64,000 nt of DNA from Verrucomicrobiota bacterium (GCA_016713365.1 JADJPG010000103.1:14514-78513); one strand, 5' to 3'. Shown: positions 1 to 9,322, counted from the stretch's first letter. Translations and numbers: made by a program. The notes: generated from the letters alone by a model not told the origin.

Positions 1-1
1 G

Positions 2-313
2 TTCGCCCTCGCAATTCCGTGCGGCGTGATGCTGTTCTTTGCCGGTATTGGCGAGTCGCAAGCCCAGGCCAATGCCATACTCGGTGCCACGCTTGCCTTC
101 ACGGCAGGAACCTTCCTTTGTATTTCAACGAGCGATCTGCTCCCGGAAATCCAGTTCCACTCGCACGACCGGATTAAGTTATCCTTCTCCCTTCTGGCTG
201 GCCTTGGGCTGGCAATACTCATCGGCCAGTTTGAGACGTCCGGCCACGATCATTCCCACGGGGAGGAGAGCCCAGCCAAGCCCAACATCGAAGCTCACGA
301 CCACGAGCATTGA
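2..313 (+). CDS. ZIP-family metal transporter, C-terminal part (5' end outside window)
   Basis: The reading frame is already open at the left edge, so only about the last 103 residues are present. They contain two hydrophobic helices, the first after the segment GESQAQANAILGATLAFTAG and the second about residues 75-87 of the fragment, with the motif SDLLPEIQFHSHD between them. The tail is histidine-rich (GHDHSHGEE and AHDHEH). This is the usual C-terminal layout of ZIP divalent-cation transporters of the inner membrane, which move zinc or iron into the cytoplasm, with His-rich stretches binding metal. Substrate cannot be assigned from this part. The gene ends just before a strong hairpin, so it is the last gene of its transcript. 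Confidence 0.75.
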   Translation, partial: FALAIPCGVMLFFAGIGESQAQANAILGATLAFTAGTFLCISTSDLLPEIQFHSHDRIKLSFSLLAGLGLAILIGQFETSGHDHSHGEESPAKPNIEAHDHEH

Positions 314-336
314 TCCGCGAAGCGGCCTGAAAACGA

Positions 337-362
337 AAAGGCCACGCTTTCGCGTGGCCTTT
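337..362. terminator. Hairpin terminator after the ZIP transporter
   Basis: A perfect inverted repeat, AAAGGCCACGC with GCGTGGCCTTT and a 4-base loop (TTTC), lies 24 bp after the transporter stop. A-rich sequence on the left and T-rich sequence on the right let it work in both directions, for the transporter and for the small gene on the opposite strand. Confidence 0.75.
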
Positions 363-384
363 GAAAGACGGTTGTTGGAATGAA

Positions 385-549
385 TCAGGCAGTATCGCCC
401 TCCGACCAATCGCTAAGTTTCAGATACTCTTTAATCTTGCGGCGTTCATAGCGGTGTTTTTGGGCCTTCACCGGGCGATCATCTGCCTTTCGGAAGGAAT
501 GTTTGGGGTTGCGAATGATTTCACTGATGGGGTCAATGAGTTTGCTCAT
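385..549 (-). CDS. Small basic protein of unknown function (54 aa)
   Basis: I do not recognise this gene. It starts MSKLIDPISEII and is rich in charged residues (RYERRKIKEYLK), with no signal peptide or membrane segment, so it is probably cytosolic. The start chosen is the ATG at 547-549; the frame stays open further upstream, but those residues look non-coding. The downstream end faces the hairpin at 337-362. The 250 bp upstream, to 801, hold no convincing gene and presumably contain its promoter. Call rests on composition and placement only. Confidence 0.45.
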   Translation of the reverse strand: MSKLIDPISEIIRNPKHSFRKADDRPVKAQKHRYERRKIKEYLKLSDWSEGDTA

Positions 550-801
550 ATCAAGGATACCTTTCGTCGCATAAGCAGAAAGCTGGTGGGATGCCAAGGT
601 GAGGCTTAGGACAAACCGCAAATAATACAGCAGTCATTTCCACCATGTTAGAGCTCATGGTCCAAATTAGACCGGCTTCCCAGAACCGAAGTTCAATCAA
701 ATCTTTGGAACTTTTTGACCGGGCTGGCACAAAAAAGCCACATATCGCCCCCGGCAATTGGCCTCCCATTGCCTCCACTCAGCCATCTTCGGCCTCAATG
801 T

Positions 802-1620
802 TTACTTGATTGATGGAAGTATTAGGACGGCAGCGCTCGACTGGCGTGTCCCGTTTTCCCGCTCCGAACGCAAATACACAGCCTTGCCGTGAGGCACAAA
901 CATCGAGACAGCCATCGTCAAATTGGTGTCGTGAGCGAATACTGGCGACTCCTTCAAAACTCCATCGTTTGAATTAGTCTCTATCCCCCATGAGACAAAC
1001 GCCGCACGAATCTCGATTCCTTCGCCCCTTGGACGGACAGCATACGTCGCAGAGGTACCGGCAGGAACTGGTGAACCTGCAGTGACGGTTCCGCTGCTGC
1101 TGGTTATCGTGGCGACCACTCCCGCCCCTAAACTCACCCACCCAACCCGGGACGCCACTCCGGATTGCTGCTTGAAACGGGCCTTCAAATCCTTCGCGTC
1201 ATCCAAATCCATTGTCCACGCCGACACCCCATTACTCGCCACCAGCGCCGGTCCGAACATCACGGTCGGGTCAGCAACCTCAGCATCCGGGCTGAGCTGA
1301 AAGAATGTATGTTCCACTTCCACCGATCTTGGTTTCCCGAACACTGCATAGGGCAGATTCCAAAGCCAGCCCCAGCGCGCAGGAATCAACCGATCCAATG
1401 CCGGTGCGGACATCGCTTGAATGGCGTGGTCCGAGGGCAGAACAATCACGGAGGCTTCGGATTTGCCACGTTCCCGAAAGTGCCATCCAAGGATGGAAGC
1501 CGCCAAGAGCACGGCCGCCGCCACCCAATACAGCCTGCGCCGCGACGAGCGGCCAACTGCCGGCGATGGCGTCGTTGTTTCGGTTACAATCACAGGACGA
1601 TCAAACTCCTCGTCTCCCAC
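802..1620 (-). CDS. Membrane-anchored protein of unknown function
   Basis: A 272-aa protein with a polar N-terminus of about 28 residues, one hydrophobic helix (about residues 30-46, YWVAAAVLLAASILGW), then a soluble domain probably outside the cytoplasm. It starts with GTG preceded by a good GGAAGAG ribosome-binding site. It lies 24 bp downstream of the Cys-motif gene at 1645-2424 on the same strand, so the two are probably co-transcribed. The extracytoplasmic part has no catalytic motif that I recognise; it includes a Gly/Ser/Thr-rich stretch near residues 165-190. A single-pass anchor beside a cytosolic metal-binding-type protein is all that can be supported. Confidence 0.6.
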   Translation of the reverse strand: MGDEEFDRPVIVTETTTPSPAVGRSSRRRLYWVAAAVLLAASILGWHFRERGKSEASVIVLPSDHAIQAMSAPALDRLIPARWGWLWNLPYAVFGKPRSVEVEHTFFQLSPDAEVADPTVMFGPALVASNGVSAWTMDLDDAKDLKARFKQQSGVASRVGWVSLGAGVVATITSSSGTVTAGSPVPAGTSATYAVRPRGEGIEIRAAFVSWGIETNSNDGVLKESPVFAHDTNLTMAVSMFVPHGKAVYLRSERENGTRQSSAAVLILPSIK

Positions 1621-1644
1621 AAAGCTCTTCCGCCCAGCTTCTGT

Positions 1645-2424
1645 TCACGAAGCCGTGTCAAAACCCGGCCTCACGAATCGTCGCGCAACCGGAAATTCCC
1701 TCTCTGTCGCCCGACGCAGGCGATCCAAATGCACCAACATCGTCAAAATGCTGTCCGTCTTGTCCGGAAAAAACTCCTTCATTCGCAACCACGCCGCGAT
1801 GGACCGATCCATTCCGATCAACGTGACCTTCGCCGAGCCATCAGAATCCTTCGGCTGTTCGCTCCTCGCTTCAAACGCCTTGTCCGCATCCAGCGCGCGC
1901 ATCAGCTTCACGTAGATCTGGGGCTGATACCAGCGGATGATCTCCACCACATCAGTGATTCCAATGACCTCCTCCTTTACTCGTTCCACACCCAACTGAG
2001 CCTGCGCGAGTATCTCCTCTTCCTTTGCCCGCAAGTCAGCCTGCCCCGTTCGAAACCAGTCATCCACCAACTGATCATAGGCGAACGCAGCCCTCGCCAG
2101 CGGATGGTTCTTCACCTCTTCGTGCCGCTGGTTCTGCTGGCGCCCCAACTCGGTGAGTTCGTGGGCTTCGAACTCAATCCCCTGCTCCTTCGCCATGTCC
2201 ATCACCATCTCTTGCGTCATGGCGAGCGAGGACTCGAAGCGCCGCCAGAACTCGTCCGCGTTCTTCGGCGGACCGCCCTGCCGCTCATCCTCCTCCAGCT
2301 CCATCGCAAACGTCATGCAACGATCAGTGAAAGCACACCGCTCGCACCAGCGGTCACAGTAGTTGTAAATCCCGGGAATGTAATTTGCATCTTGGGCCAT
2401 GCGGCGGAAGTCATCTTTCTTCAT
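1645..2424 (-). CDS. Cytosolic protein with N-terminal four-cysteine motif
   Basis: A 259-aa protein. Near the N-terminus it carries YNYCDRWCERCAFTDRC, a C-x3-C-x2-C-x5-C cluster at about residues 23-36 that could bind zinc or an Fe-S cluster. The rest is acidic and mostly helical, without signal peptide or membrane segments. Function unknown. It is the first gene of a two-gene minus-strand unit with the membrane-anchored protein at 802-1620 and is divergent from the DUF1080 gene, with which it shares a 55-bp promoter region. Confidence 0.6.
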   Translation of the reverse strand: MKKDDFRRMAQDANYIPGIYNYCDRWCERCAFTDRCMTFAMELEEDERQGGPPKNADEFWRRFESSLAMTQEMVMDMAKEQGIEFEAHELTELGRQQNQRHEEVKNHPLARAAFAYDQLVDDWFRTGQADLRAKEEEILAQAQLGVERVKEEVIGITDVVEIIRWYQPQIYVKLMRALDADKAFEARSEQPKDSDGSAKVTLIGMDRSIAAWLRMKEFFPDKTDSILTMLVHLDRLRRATEREFPVARRFVRPGFDTAS

Positions 2425-2479
2425 GCGACGGTTCGAATTTAGTTCTGTTCATCCCGCAAAGGCAGTCTAAAAACGGCGC

Positions 2480-3802
2480 ATGACGTCCCTGCGCTTCACC
2501 ATTCCCTTCCTGTGGATCAGCATGCTCCCGCTGCTCGCCGCGGACAGTTCGTCCACCAACTGGACCCCACTCTTCAATGGCCGTGATCTCTCCGGATGGG
2601 TGAATGTAAACTGCGCTCCAAATACCTTTTCCGTTCGCGATGAGATGATCATCTCCACCGGCGTCCCTACTGGTGTCATGCGCACCGATCGGCAATACGA
2701 AAATTTCGAACTGGAACTCGAGTATCGTCACATGAAGACCGGCGGCAACGCGGGCCTCTTCGTCTGGAGCGATCCGATTACCTCGCCCGGAGTGCCATTC
2801 GCGCGATCGATTGAAGTCCAGATCCTCGACGGCCAGAATACGGACAACTACACCAGCCACGGCGATGTCTTCGCAATTCACGGTGCGACTTTCAAACCGC
2901 TACACCCGCATCCCGGAGGCTGGATGCGCTGTCTCCCCAGCGAACGCCGCGCGAAGCCAGCCGGTGAATGGAACCACTACCGTGTGACGTGCAGCAACGG
3001 CGTCGTCCGGCTTTCGGTGAACGGCAAGGAAGTTTCCGGCGGCAGCGATGCCAAGCCTCGCAAAGGCTACATCTGCCTCGAATCCGAAGGATCCGAATGC
3101 CACTTCCGCAATTTGCGCATTCGCGAGTGGCCATCCACTAATCCCCAACCCGGAGACATCGCACCGCTCGCTCAGGGATTCCAACCGCTCTACACCGGAA
3201 TAGATCTCCACGGCTGGAAACTCGATCCAAACCATATCGGCCATTGGAAGACCAACGACTGGATTCTCGCCTACGACGGCGAAAGCACGGCCACCAACAA
3301 GTTCCTCCAAAGCGAGAAGGAGTATGGCGACTTCGTCCTGATCGCGGACTGGCGGCTGACTCGCAAACCACAGCGCCGGGAACTGCCCGTGGTTCGTCCC
3401 GACGGAACCTTCCTCACCGACAATCGCGGTGTCCGCATGATGGGATCACCCAGCATCGACGCCGGTAACAGCGCCATCTATTTGCGCGGCGATCTTGCGG
3501 CCCAGGTCGCCATCTGGTGCTGGACGGTTGGCTCCGGCGGCATCTCCGGTTACTTCACGGACACCAACCAACCTCCAACCATCCGCAAAGCCACCACTCC
3601 TCGCGTCCGCGCCGACTTGCGTGCCGGCGAATGGAATCGTTTTGAAATCACCCTCCGCGGCGATCGAGTCACTGTGGTCCTCAACGGCAACACCGTCGTG
3701 CAGAACGCCCAACTCCCAGGCATTCGCAAGCGTGGCCCCATCGGACTCGGCAGCCACGGTGATCCAATTGAATTCGCGAACCTCTTCGTCAAGGAACTGT
3801 AA
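2480..3802 (+). CDS. Secreted tandem DUF1080 (3-keto-disaccharide hydrolase-type) protein
   Basis: A 440-aa protein with a signal peptide (residues 1-21) followed by two copies of the DUF1080 / 3-keto-disaccharide hydrolase jelly-roll domain. The first (about 28-215) contains WTPLFNGRDLSGWVNVN, GNAGLFVWSD and EVQILDG; the second (about 230-438) begins GFQPLYTGIDLHGWKL and ends in GPIGLGSHGDPIEFANL. Both repeat the family pattern 'LFNGxDLxGW ... GxIGLQxHG'. Such proteins are abundant in Verrucomicrobiota and Planctomycetota and are thought to act on or bind carbohydrates outside the cytoplasm. The next gene (NHL protein) starts 15 bp downstream, so they are probably co-transcribed. Confidence 0.8.
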   Translation: MTSLRFTIPFLWISMLPLLAADSSSTNWTPLFNGRDLSGWVNVNCAPNTFSVRDEMIISTGVPTGVMRTDRQYENFELELEYRHMKTGGNAGLFVWSDPITSPGVPFARSIEVQILDGQNTDNYTSHGDVFAIHGATFKPLHPHPGGWMRCLPSERRAKPAGEWNHYRVTCSNGVVRLSVNGKEVSGGSDAKPRKGYICLESEGSECHFRNLRIREWPSTNPQPGDIAPLAQGFQPLYTGIDLHGWKLDPNHIGHWKTNDWILAYDGESTATNKFLQSEKEYGDFVLIADWRLTRKPQRRELPVVRPDGTFLTDNRGVRMMGSPSIDAGNSAIYLRGDLAAQVAIWCWTVGSGGISGYFTDTNQPPTIRKATTPRVRADLRAGEWNRFEITLRGDRVTVVLNGNTVVQNAQLPGIRKRGPIGLGSHGDPIEFANLFVKEL

Positions 3803-3817
3803 CTCCTCCCACGCCCC

Positions 3818-4897
3818 ATGACACCGCGTGTTCCAACTGTTCTGCTCGCCGCAATCGTCGCATTGCATCTCCTCCCATCGGCGATCGCTGAACGCGTTGT
3901 GCTTGTCGCCGGCGGCGGTGCGGATACCAACACAAATTCCGCCATCTCAGCCACCAACGCGCGCCTGAGCGCTCCATTCGGTGTGGACTTCGATTCTGCG
4001 GGCAATCTCTACCTCGTCGAAATGACCGGTCACCGTGTGCGCAAACTGCATCCGGACGGCATGCTCACCGTCGTCGCCGGCACGGGCGAAAAAGCCAATC
4101 GCGACGGCAAGGCTTTGTCGGCCCAGTTCAATGGCATCCACAATCTCGCCATCAGCGCCAACCAGATTTACCTCGCCGACACCTGGAACAACTGTATCCG
4201 CGTTCTGGATCTCGAATCCGGAACCGTCAGTCGCCGCATCGGCACCGGCGAGAAGGGTTTCGGCGGCGACAACGGCAGCGCCGCGCTGGCCCGCTTCGGA
4301 GGCGTTTACTGTGTCTCCATCGGACTCGACCAAAACATCTACCTCGCAGACCTCGATAACTCACGAATCCGCGCGGTAAGTCCGAAGACCGGTCTGGTTC
4401 GAACGATGGCGGGCAACGGCCGCAAGGGTATTCCCGAAGAAGGTTCCGTCGCCACCAACGCACCGTTGAACGACCCTCGCGCTGTCATCGCAGACGCCCA
4501 CGGACGCATCTACATCCTTGAACGCGGCGGCCATTCCCTCCGACTGGTTGAAACCAACGGCACCAATCGCACACTCGTCGGCACTGGCCAGAAAGGAAAT
4601 TCCGGCGACGGCGGCAACGCGCGGCAGGCCACTCTCAATGGACCGAAACATCTGTGCTTCGACCTCGAGGGCAACGTCCTCATCGCGGACACCGAGAACC
4701 ATGTCATTCGCCGTTACCATCCTCACGACGGCACCATCGTGCGCATCGCGGGCAGCGGAAGGAGAGGCGCAAAAGGAATTGGCGGTGCGCCCCTCGAACT
4801 CGAGTTGAATCAGCCCCACGGCGTTTACGTTCACAAAGACGGCACGCTCTACATTGCCGACAGCAGCAATCATCGAGTCCTGAAGATCGTAAAATGA
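3818..4897 (+). CDS. Secreted NHL-repeat beta-propeller protein
   Basis: A 359-aa protein with signal peptide (MTPRVPTVLLAAIVALHLLP, cleavage near residue 24) and a full beta-propeller of NHL repeats. Repeating units such as SAPFGVDFDSAGNLYLVE, HRVRKLHPDG, GRIYILERGGHSLRLVE and GNVLIADTENHVIRRY have the NHL pattern 'P.GVA.D..GN.YVAD..NHRI.K'. These propellers act as binding scaffolds; no enzyme activity is indicated. The stop codon overlaps the start of the DD-peptidase gene (ATGA at 4894-4897), so the two are translationally coupled. Confidence 0.8.
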   Translation: MTPRVPTVLLAAIVALHLLPSAIAERVVLVAGGGADTNTNSAISATNARLSAPFGVDFDSAGNLYLVEMTGHRVRKLHPDGMLTVVAGTGEKANRDGKALSAQFNGIHNLAISANQIYLADTWNNCIRVLDLESGTVSRRIGTGEKGFGGDNGSAALARFGGVYCVSIGLDQNIYLADLDNSRIRAVSPKTGLVRTMAGNGRKGIPEEGSVATNAPLNDPRAVIADAHGRIYILERGGHSLRLVETNGTNRTLVGTGQKGNSGDGGNARQATLNGPKHLCFDLEGNVLIADTENHVIRRYHPHDGTIVRIAGSGRRGAKGIGGAPLELELNQPHGVYVHKDGTLYIADSSNHRVLKIVK

Positions 4898-6405
4898 AGT
4901 CCGTCTCCGTCTCCTTCATCGTCCTGCTCATCGTCACTGTCGCTGGACGATCCCTGAGCACCGAAGTAACTCCCACGAACAGCGGCCGCGCTGAACTCCA
5001 GGCCACGCTCACCGCCCACCTGTCCCAGGATCGATTTCACGCCGCCGCGTGGGCCGTCAAAGTCGTCTCTCTCGATTCCGGCGAAACCTTCTTCGAACAC
5101 AACCCACACAAGCTTCTCAAGCCCGCGTCCAACGCCAAGCTCTTCACCGGCGCCGCCGTTCTGGACCGTCTCGGACCCGACTTCCGCATCAAGACATCCC
5201 TCTACGCCGCGACGCGTCCCGAGAAATCCGGCACGCTCCGTGGCGACTTGATCATTTACGGACGTGGTGACCCGTGCTTCGCGGAGCGTTTCAACGGCGG
5301 CAGTTACTCGAACATCCTAAAGCCCATCGTCGACGCCATCGCAGCCGCCGGGATCAAGCAGATCAAGGGAGATTTGATTGGCGACGAAAGTTACTTCCGC
5401 GGTCCGCCCTTCGGCACGCAATGGACTTGGGACGATCTCCAGCAATACTACGGCGCCGAGTTCTCCGCTCTCACCGTGCAGGACAACGTCGTCGATCTCA
5501 TCATCAAACCCGGTGACCGCATCGGCGCCCCCTGCGAGATCGTCACTTTGCCGAGCACCTCCTACCTCGCGTTTAGCAATCGCGTCGTGACGGTGGAAGC
5601 GGACAGCAAGCGACGCGTTTCCATCTACCGGCCCGTCGGCGAGAACGTGGTCTACGTTTCCGGCTGGATGCCGCTGACCGGATCGAATCTCGTCGACTCC
5701 GTTTCCGTACACGATCCCGCCCGCTGGTTTGTCACCCTGCTGAAGGAGGCGCTCGCGCGACGCGGCATTCGCGTGACCGGCAACGCGAGAACCATGAACT
5801 GGCTCGATCGTCAGATCGCTCCCCTTGTCCTTGACGATCTGGTCGAGCTCGGCTCCGTTCAATCTGCTCCGCTCCGCACCATCCTTTCGCGCATGATGAA
5901 GCCGTCGCAAAACCTCTACGCGCATCTGCTGCTACTCCAGCTCGGGTCCAACTGGCGGACACCGCCGATGCCAGAGCAGACCACGGAGGACGTCGGACTG
6001 GCGGAGATGAACACCTTTCTAAAAACCGCCGGCGTGCGGGACGGCGACGTGCTTCTGGAAGAGGGTTCCGGACTTTCCCGCGGCGCGCTCGTTACGCCTA
6101 ATTCGACCATCGCCCTCCTTCAACACATGCGCCGCCATCCACACTTCGAAGTATTTCGCGAATCACTGCCCGTGGCCGGCGTCGACGGCACCTTGCGCAA
6201 TCGCATGCGCAACACCGCCGCGGCAGGAAATGTCCGCGCCAAAACCGGCACCCTCCGCTACGTCAACACGCTCTCCGGCTACCTCACCAACAAGGCCGGT
6301 GAGAACCTTGCCTTCAGTCTCATGCTGAACAACTACGACGGCGATGCCGCCCGCGCCGCGCTCGACAAGATCGTGGTGACGCTGGCAGAACACGATCCGC
6401 GCTAA
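4894..6405 (+). CDS. dacB: D-alanyl-D-alanine carboxypeptidase/endopeptidase, PBP4 type (S13)
   Basis: A 503-aa periplasmic penicillin-binding protein that trims or cleaves peptidoglycan cross-links. The start is the ATG at 4894, which overlaps the previous stop and is followed by a signal peptide (MKSVSVSFIVLLIVTVAG). The three active-site motifs are visible: SxxK as SNAK (Ser79, Lys82, in KPASNAKLFTGAAVL), SxN as SQN (in MKPSQNLYAHLLL) and KTG (in RAKTGTLRYV). Length and the insert between SxxK and SxN fit family S13. It sits in an envelope-biogenesis run ahead of the LptF/G-type permease. Confidence 0.9.
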   Translation: MKSVSVSFIVLLIVTVAGRSLSTEVTPTNSGRAELQATLTAHLSQDRFHAAAWAVKVVSLDSGETFFEHNPHKLLKPASNAKLFTGAAVLDRLGPDFRIKTSLYAATRPEKSGTLRGDLIIYGRGDPCFAERFNGGSYSNILKPIVDAIAAAGIKQIKGDLIGDESYFRGPPFGTQWTWDDLQQYYGAEFSALTVQDNVVDLIIKPGDRIGAPCEIVTLPSTSYLAFSNRVVTVEADSKRRVSIYRPVGENVVYVSGWMPLTGSNLVDSVSVHDPARWFVTLLKEALARRGIRVTGNARTMNWLDRQIAPLVLDDLVELGSVQSAPLRTILSRMMKPSQNLYAHLLLLQLGSNWRTPPMPEQTTEDVGLAEMNTFLKTAGVRDGDVLLEEGSGLSRGALVTPNSTIALLQHMRRHPHFEVFRESLPVAGVDGTLRNRMRNTAAAGNVRAKTGTLRYVNTLSGYLTNKAGENLAFSLMLNNYDGDAARAALDKIVVTLAEHDPR

Positions 6406-6491
6406 GCATCCGAGCGGCCGAGGCCGGATATTTCCTTGAGTTCCCTCCGGCGCGTTCCGAAACTCCGCGTCGTGAAGTCGCACCCGAACGC

Positions 6492-7674
6492 ATGAAGACG
6501 CTGCATCTCTACCTCACCCGCCAGGTGTTGGGAACGTTGCTGATGACCGTCATGGTGTTCACCTTCGTGATGATGATCGGCAGCGTGACGAAGGAGATCC
6601 TCGGCCTGCTGGTGGGCGGACAAGCCACTCTCGGCCTGGTGGCCCGCGCATTGGTCCTGCTGCTCCCCTATGTTCTCGTGTTCGCCCTTCCGATGGGATT
6701 GCTCACCGCCACGCTGCTCGTCTTCGGCCGGTTCAGCGCTGACAACGAGCTCACCGCCGCCAAGGCCAGCGGAGTCAGTTTGGTTTCGCTGATCACGCCC
6801 GTGCTGATTCTCAGCGTGCTCTGCTCGGCCGCCGCCGCCTACATTAACCTCGACCTCGCGCCGCGCTGCCGCATGGCTTACAAGCGCCTGATTGCCCAGG
6901 GAGGTCTCGCCCAGAGTGCGAATCTCATTCCCGAGCGAACCTACATCACGGATCTCGACACCAACTGCATCATCTACGTTGGGAAGGTCTCAGGCACCAA
7001 CCTGGAGGACGTGCTCATCTACGAATGGCGCGATAACAAGGTGGAAAGCTATAACCGCGCTGACAATGGAGTCATTCAGATCAACACGCTCCGCACCCAG
7101 GATGGTCCTCACCGTGGTGTTGAGCAATACCTACAGCGTATCCATCCGGGACGGCAGTTCCACGCCGCAGCCCCTGCCGCTGGGAATCGTTGAGTTCGCG
7201 TTTACCAACGCCCCCACTCGCAGAGCGCCGCAGCGTCGACATCAGCGACTAAGCTTCCGGCAATTACGCGAGGAACTGCGTCAACTCAACGAACAGATGG
7301 AATCATCACAGCCGGTGGACAAGCTGCCGACAGAAGCGCTCCGCGAACAAATGCGCAAGATTCGAAACCAGAAGAAGCCGGATATCACCCTGCCCGTCCG
7401 CGTCCAACTGCATCGCCAGGTCGCCTTCTCCTTCGCGTGCATCGGCTTCACGCTAATCGGAATCCCCCTCGGCATCCGCGCGCATCGACGCGAGACCACC
7501 TTCGGCATCGCCATTGCACTCATCCTCGTCGTCATCTACTACAGCTTTTTCATCCTCGGCCAGTCGTTCGATACCCGCCCGGATCTCGTGCCCCACCTCA
7601 TTCTCTGGGTGCCGAATTTCCTCTTTCAAGCCGTCGGCATCGTTCTGCTGTGGCGGGCCAATCGCGGACTGTAG
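6492..7674 (+). CDS. LptF/LptG-family (YjgP/YjgQ) permease, frameshifted
   Basis: An inner-membrane permease of the lipopolysaccharide exporter. The N-terminal part (MKTLHLYLTRQVLGTLLMTV, then three further helices and YITDLDTNCIIYVGKVSGT) is in one frame. The C-terminal part (LTVVLSNTYSVSI, then the final helices including GFTLIGIPLGIRAHRRET, and VGIVLLW) is in the next frame. Removing one C of the CC at 7107-7108 joins them as RTQDGLTVVLSNTYSVS and gives 393 aa, the normal family length. A sequencing error is more likely than true decay. A second Lpt permease and the ATPase are not in the window. The two ABC-2 permeases follow after 18 bp. Confidence 0.8.
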
Positions 7675-7692
7675 ACGTCACCACGCCTGGTC

Positions 7693-8496
7693 ATGACGAA
7701 GTACTGGCACATCATTAACATCGGGATTCAGAACACGCTCGTCTACCGGACGAACTTCATCTTCCGGAGCGTGTTTGGACTGATTCCCCTCTTCGCCACC
7801 ATCTCCTTGTGGCGGGCCATCTACGCCGGGAAGGACGGCGACAATGTCGCGGGCTACACGATCGCCCAGATGACATCCTACTACCTCGTCATCACCATCG
7901 TAGACGCGCTTACCGCCGTGACCGAGGACGACTGGCAGATCGCCGCCGACATCAAGGACGGCAACATCAGCCAGTTCCTGCTGAAGCCCATCGATTATCT
8001 TTACTACCGGCTTTGTCTCTACGGCTCCGGCCGGCTCGTCTTCACGGCGTGCGCATTCCTGCCGGTCACCATTTTCCTCATCGTCCAGCGTGAACACTTC
8101 GTCCTCCCGCCCGACTGGGCCACCGTAGGCTGGCTCGCCGTTTCCCTCACCCTGACCGCCCTGCTCCAGTTCTTCATCTCGTTCACCATGGCGCTGCTCG
8201 CCTTCTGGGTGCTGGAAGTCTCCACCTTCATCTTCATCTTGTTCGCCTTCGAATACATCGCATCAGGCCACCTCTTCCCGCTCGATATCCTGCCGCCGGG
8301 GATTTTGAAGGTTCTGTACTACACACCATTTCCCTACCAGCTGTTCTTCCCCGTAAACATCTACCTCGGTCGCGTGAGCGGCACGGAACTGTATCAGGGA
8401 CTCGCCATCCAGGCCTGCTGGGTCGTCGCCACCTACTTCCTCGCCCGCTTCGTCTGGAGCCGTGGCATCAAGAAATACTCCGCCGTCGGCGGCTGA
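7693..8496 (+). CDS. ABC-2 family transporter permease (PF06182 type), first of a pair
   Basis: A 267-aa integral membrane protein with about six hydrophobic helices. It belongs to the ABC-2 family once called DUF990 (motifs MTKYWHIINIGIQNTLVYR, DGNISQFLLKPIDYLYYR, YTPFPYQLFFPVNIYLGR). Such permeases normally come as a pair with one ATPase and export an unidentified substrate. The second permease follows 7 bp after this gene, but no ATPase gene is adjacent. Upstream is the LptF/G-type permease on the same strand. Confidence 0.82.
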   Translation: MTKYWHIINIGIQNTLVYRTNFIFRSVFGLIPLFATISLWRAIYAGKDGDNVAGYTIAQMTSYYLVITIVDALTAVTEDDWQIAADIKDGNISQFLLKPIDYLYYRLCLYGSGRLVFTACAFLPVTIFLIVQREHFVLPPDWATVGWLAVSLTLTALLQFFISFTMALLAFWVLEVSTFIFILFAFEYIASGHLFPLDILPPGILKVLYYTPFPYQLFFPVNIYLGRVSGTELYQGLAIQACWVVATYFLARFVWSRGIKKYSAVGG

Positions 8497-8503
8497 ACTG
8501 CGC

Positions 8504-9295
8504 ATGACCCGTTACCTGAAAATCTACGGCGCGCTGTGGCAGAACAGCGTGGTGCGCGAGATGGGGTTCAAGACGAATTTCCTTCTCTGGATTCTCGTCG
8601 AGTTCCTCTGGTTCGCGCTCCAACTCTCGTTCATCGCCGTCATCTACCAGCATACGGACCGCATTGTCGACTGGACCAAGTGGCAGGTGGTGCTCTTGAT
8701 GAGCGTGAGCCATTTTATCCAGCAACTCTTCACGGCGACGTTTCTCACCAACTGTGTTCAGATCTCCGAACACATCCGGACCGGCCGCATGGATTTCCTG
8801 CTCCTGCTGCCCATCAACACACGCTTCCTGGTTTCGCTCCGGCAGGTCGATCTCGGCGCCTACGTCAACGCCGCGTCCGCCATCGCCGTGATCATTTACG
8901 CCGGAATCCAGCTCCAGCTCACGCCGACGCTCGTGCAGGTCGCGTGTTTCCTCCTGATGTGCTTCGCGGGACTCCTGATTCACTACGCGCTGATGTTCCT
9001 CCTCGCCGTGTCGAGCTTCTGGACGGTCAAGGCCCAGGGAATTGTCTGGGGCTACTACAACCTCTTCAACATCGCGCGCCTGCCGGACAGCGCGTTCCGC
9101 GGCGGTTTCAAGGTCGTCTTCACCTTCGTCCTGCCCATGCTGCTGGTTTCGAACGTCCCGGCAAAAATCCTCGTGAACAAGCTCTCCTCCCCACTGGACA
9201 TGCTGCTGTTGGTGGGAATGAGCGCGGGCCTGCTGATCGTGTCTGAAGCAGCGTGGCGCTTCTCGCTGCGTCGCTACACCAGCGCCAGCTCATAA
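8504..9295 (+). CDS. ABC-2 family transporter permease (PF06182 type), second of a pair
   Basis: A 263-aa membrane protein related to its upstream neighbour, with around six helices. Characteristic segments are QISEHIRTGRMDFLLLLPIN (equivalent to DGNISQFLLKPID in the first permease), FWTVKAQGIVWGYYNLFNIA and LPMLLVSNVPAKIL. The start is the ATG at 8504, 7 bp after the previous stop; an upstream in-frame extension lies inside the previous gene and looks spurious. It is the last gene of the run and ends just before a hairpin that separates it from secA. The nucleotide-binding subunit must be encoded elsewhere. Confidence 0.82.
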   Translation: MTRYLKIYGALWQNSVVREMGFKTNFLLWILVEFLWFALQLSFIAVIYQHTDRIVDWTKWQVVLLMSVSHFIQQLFTATFLTNCVQISEHIRTGRMDFLLLLPINTRFLVSLRQVDLGAYVNAASAIAVIIYAGIQLQLTPTLVQVACFLLMCFAGLLIHYALMFLLAVSSFWTVKAQGIVWGYYNLFNIARLPDSAFRGGFKVVFTFVLPMLLVSNVPAKILVNKLSSPLDMLLLVGMSAGLLIVSEAAWRFSLRRYTSASS

Positions 9296-9299
9296 ACGA

Positions 9300-9322
9300 A
9301 ACGCCGGGCAATGCCCGGCGTT
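9300..9322. terminator. Hairpin between the ABC permease and secA
   Basis: A perfect stem, AACGCCGGGC with GCCCGGCGTT and a 3-base loop, lies between two convergent genes, 4 bp after the permease stop. On the minus strand it is followed by TTCGTTT. It probably stops transcription from both sides. Confidence 0.6.

Noticed and set aside
551..778. 75-codon minus-strand frame upstream of the small basic gene
   Set aside because: No coding-like composition or family resemblance; it overlaps the likely promoter of the small gene.
1165..2442. Long plus-strand open frame (425 codons) across the two minus-strand genes
   Set aside because: Arg/His/Pro-rich translation without any family resemblance; it is the antisense shadow of the Cys-motif and membrane-anchored protein genes, both of which have sensible starts and composition.
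7100..7115. Programmed ribosomal frameshift in the LptF/G-like gene
   Set aside because: No slippery heptamer or downstream pseudoknot is apparent, and seven similar single-base shifts occur in unrelated genes, so sequencing error is simpler.
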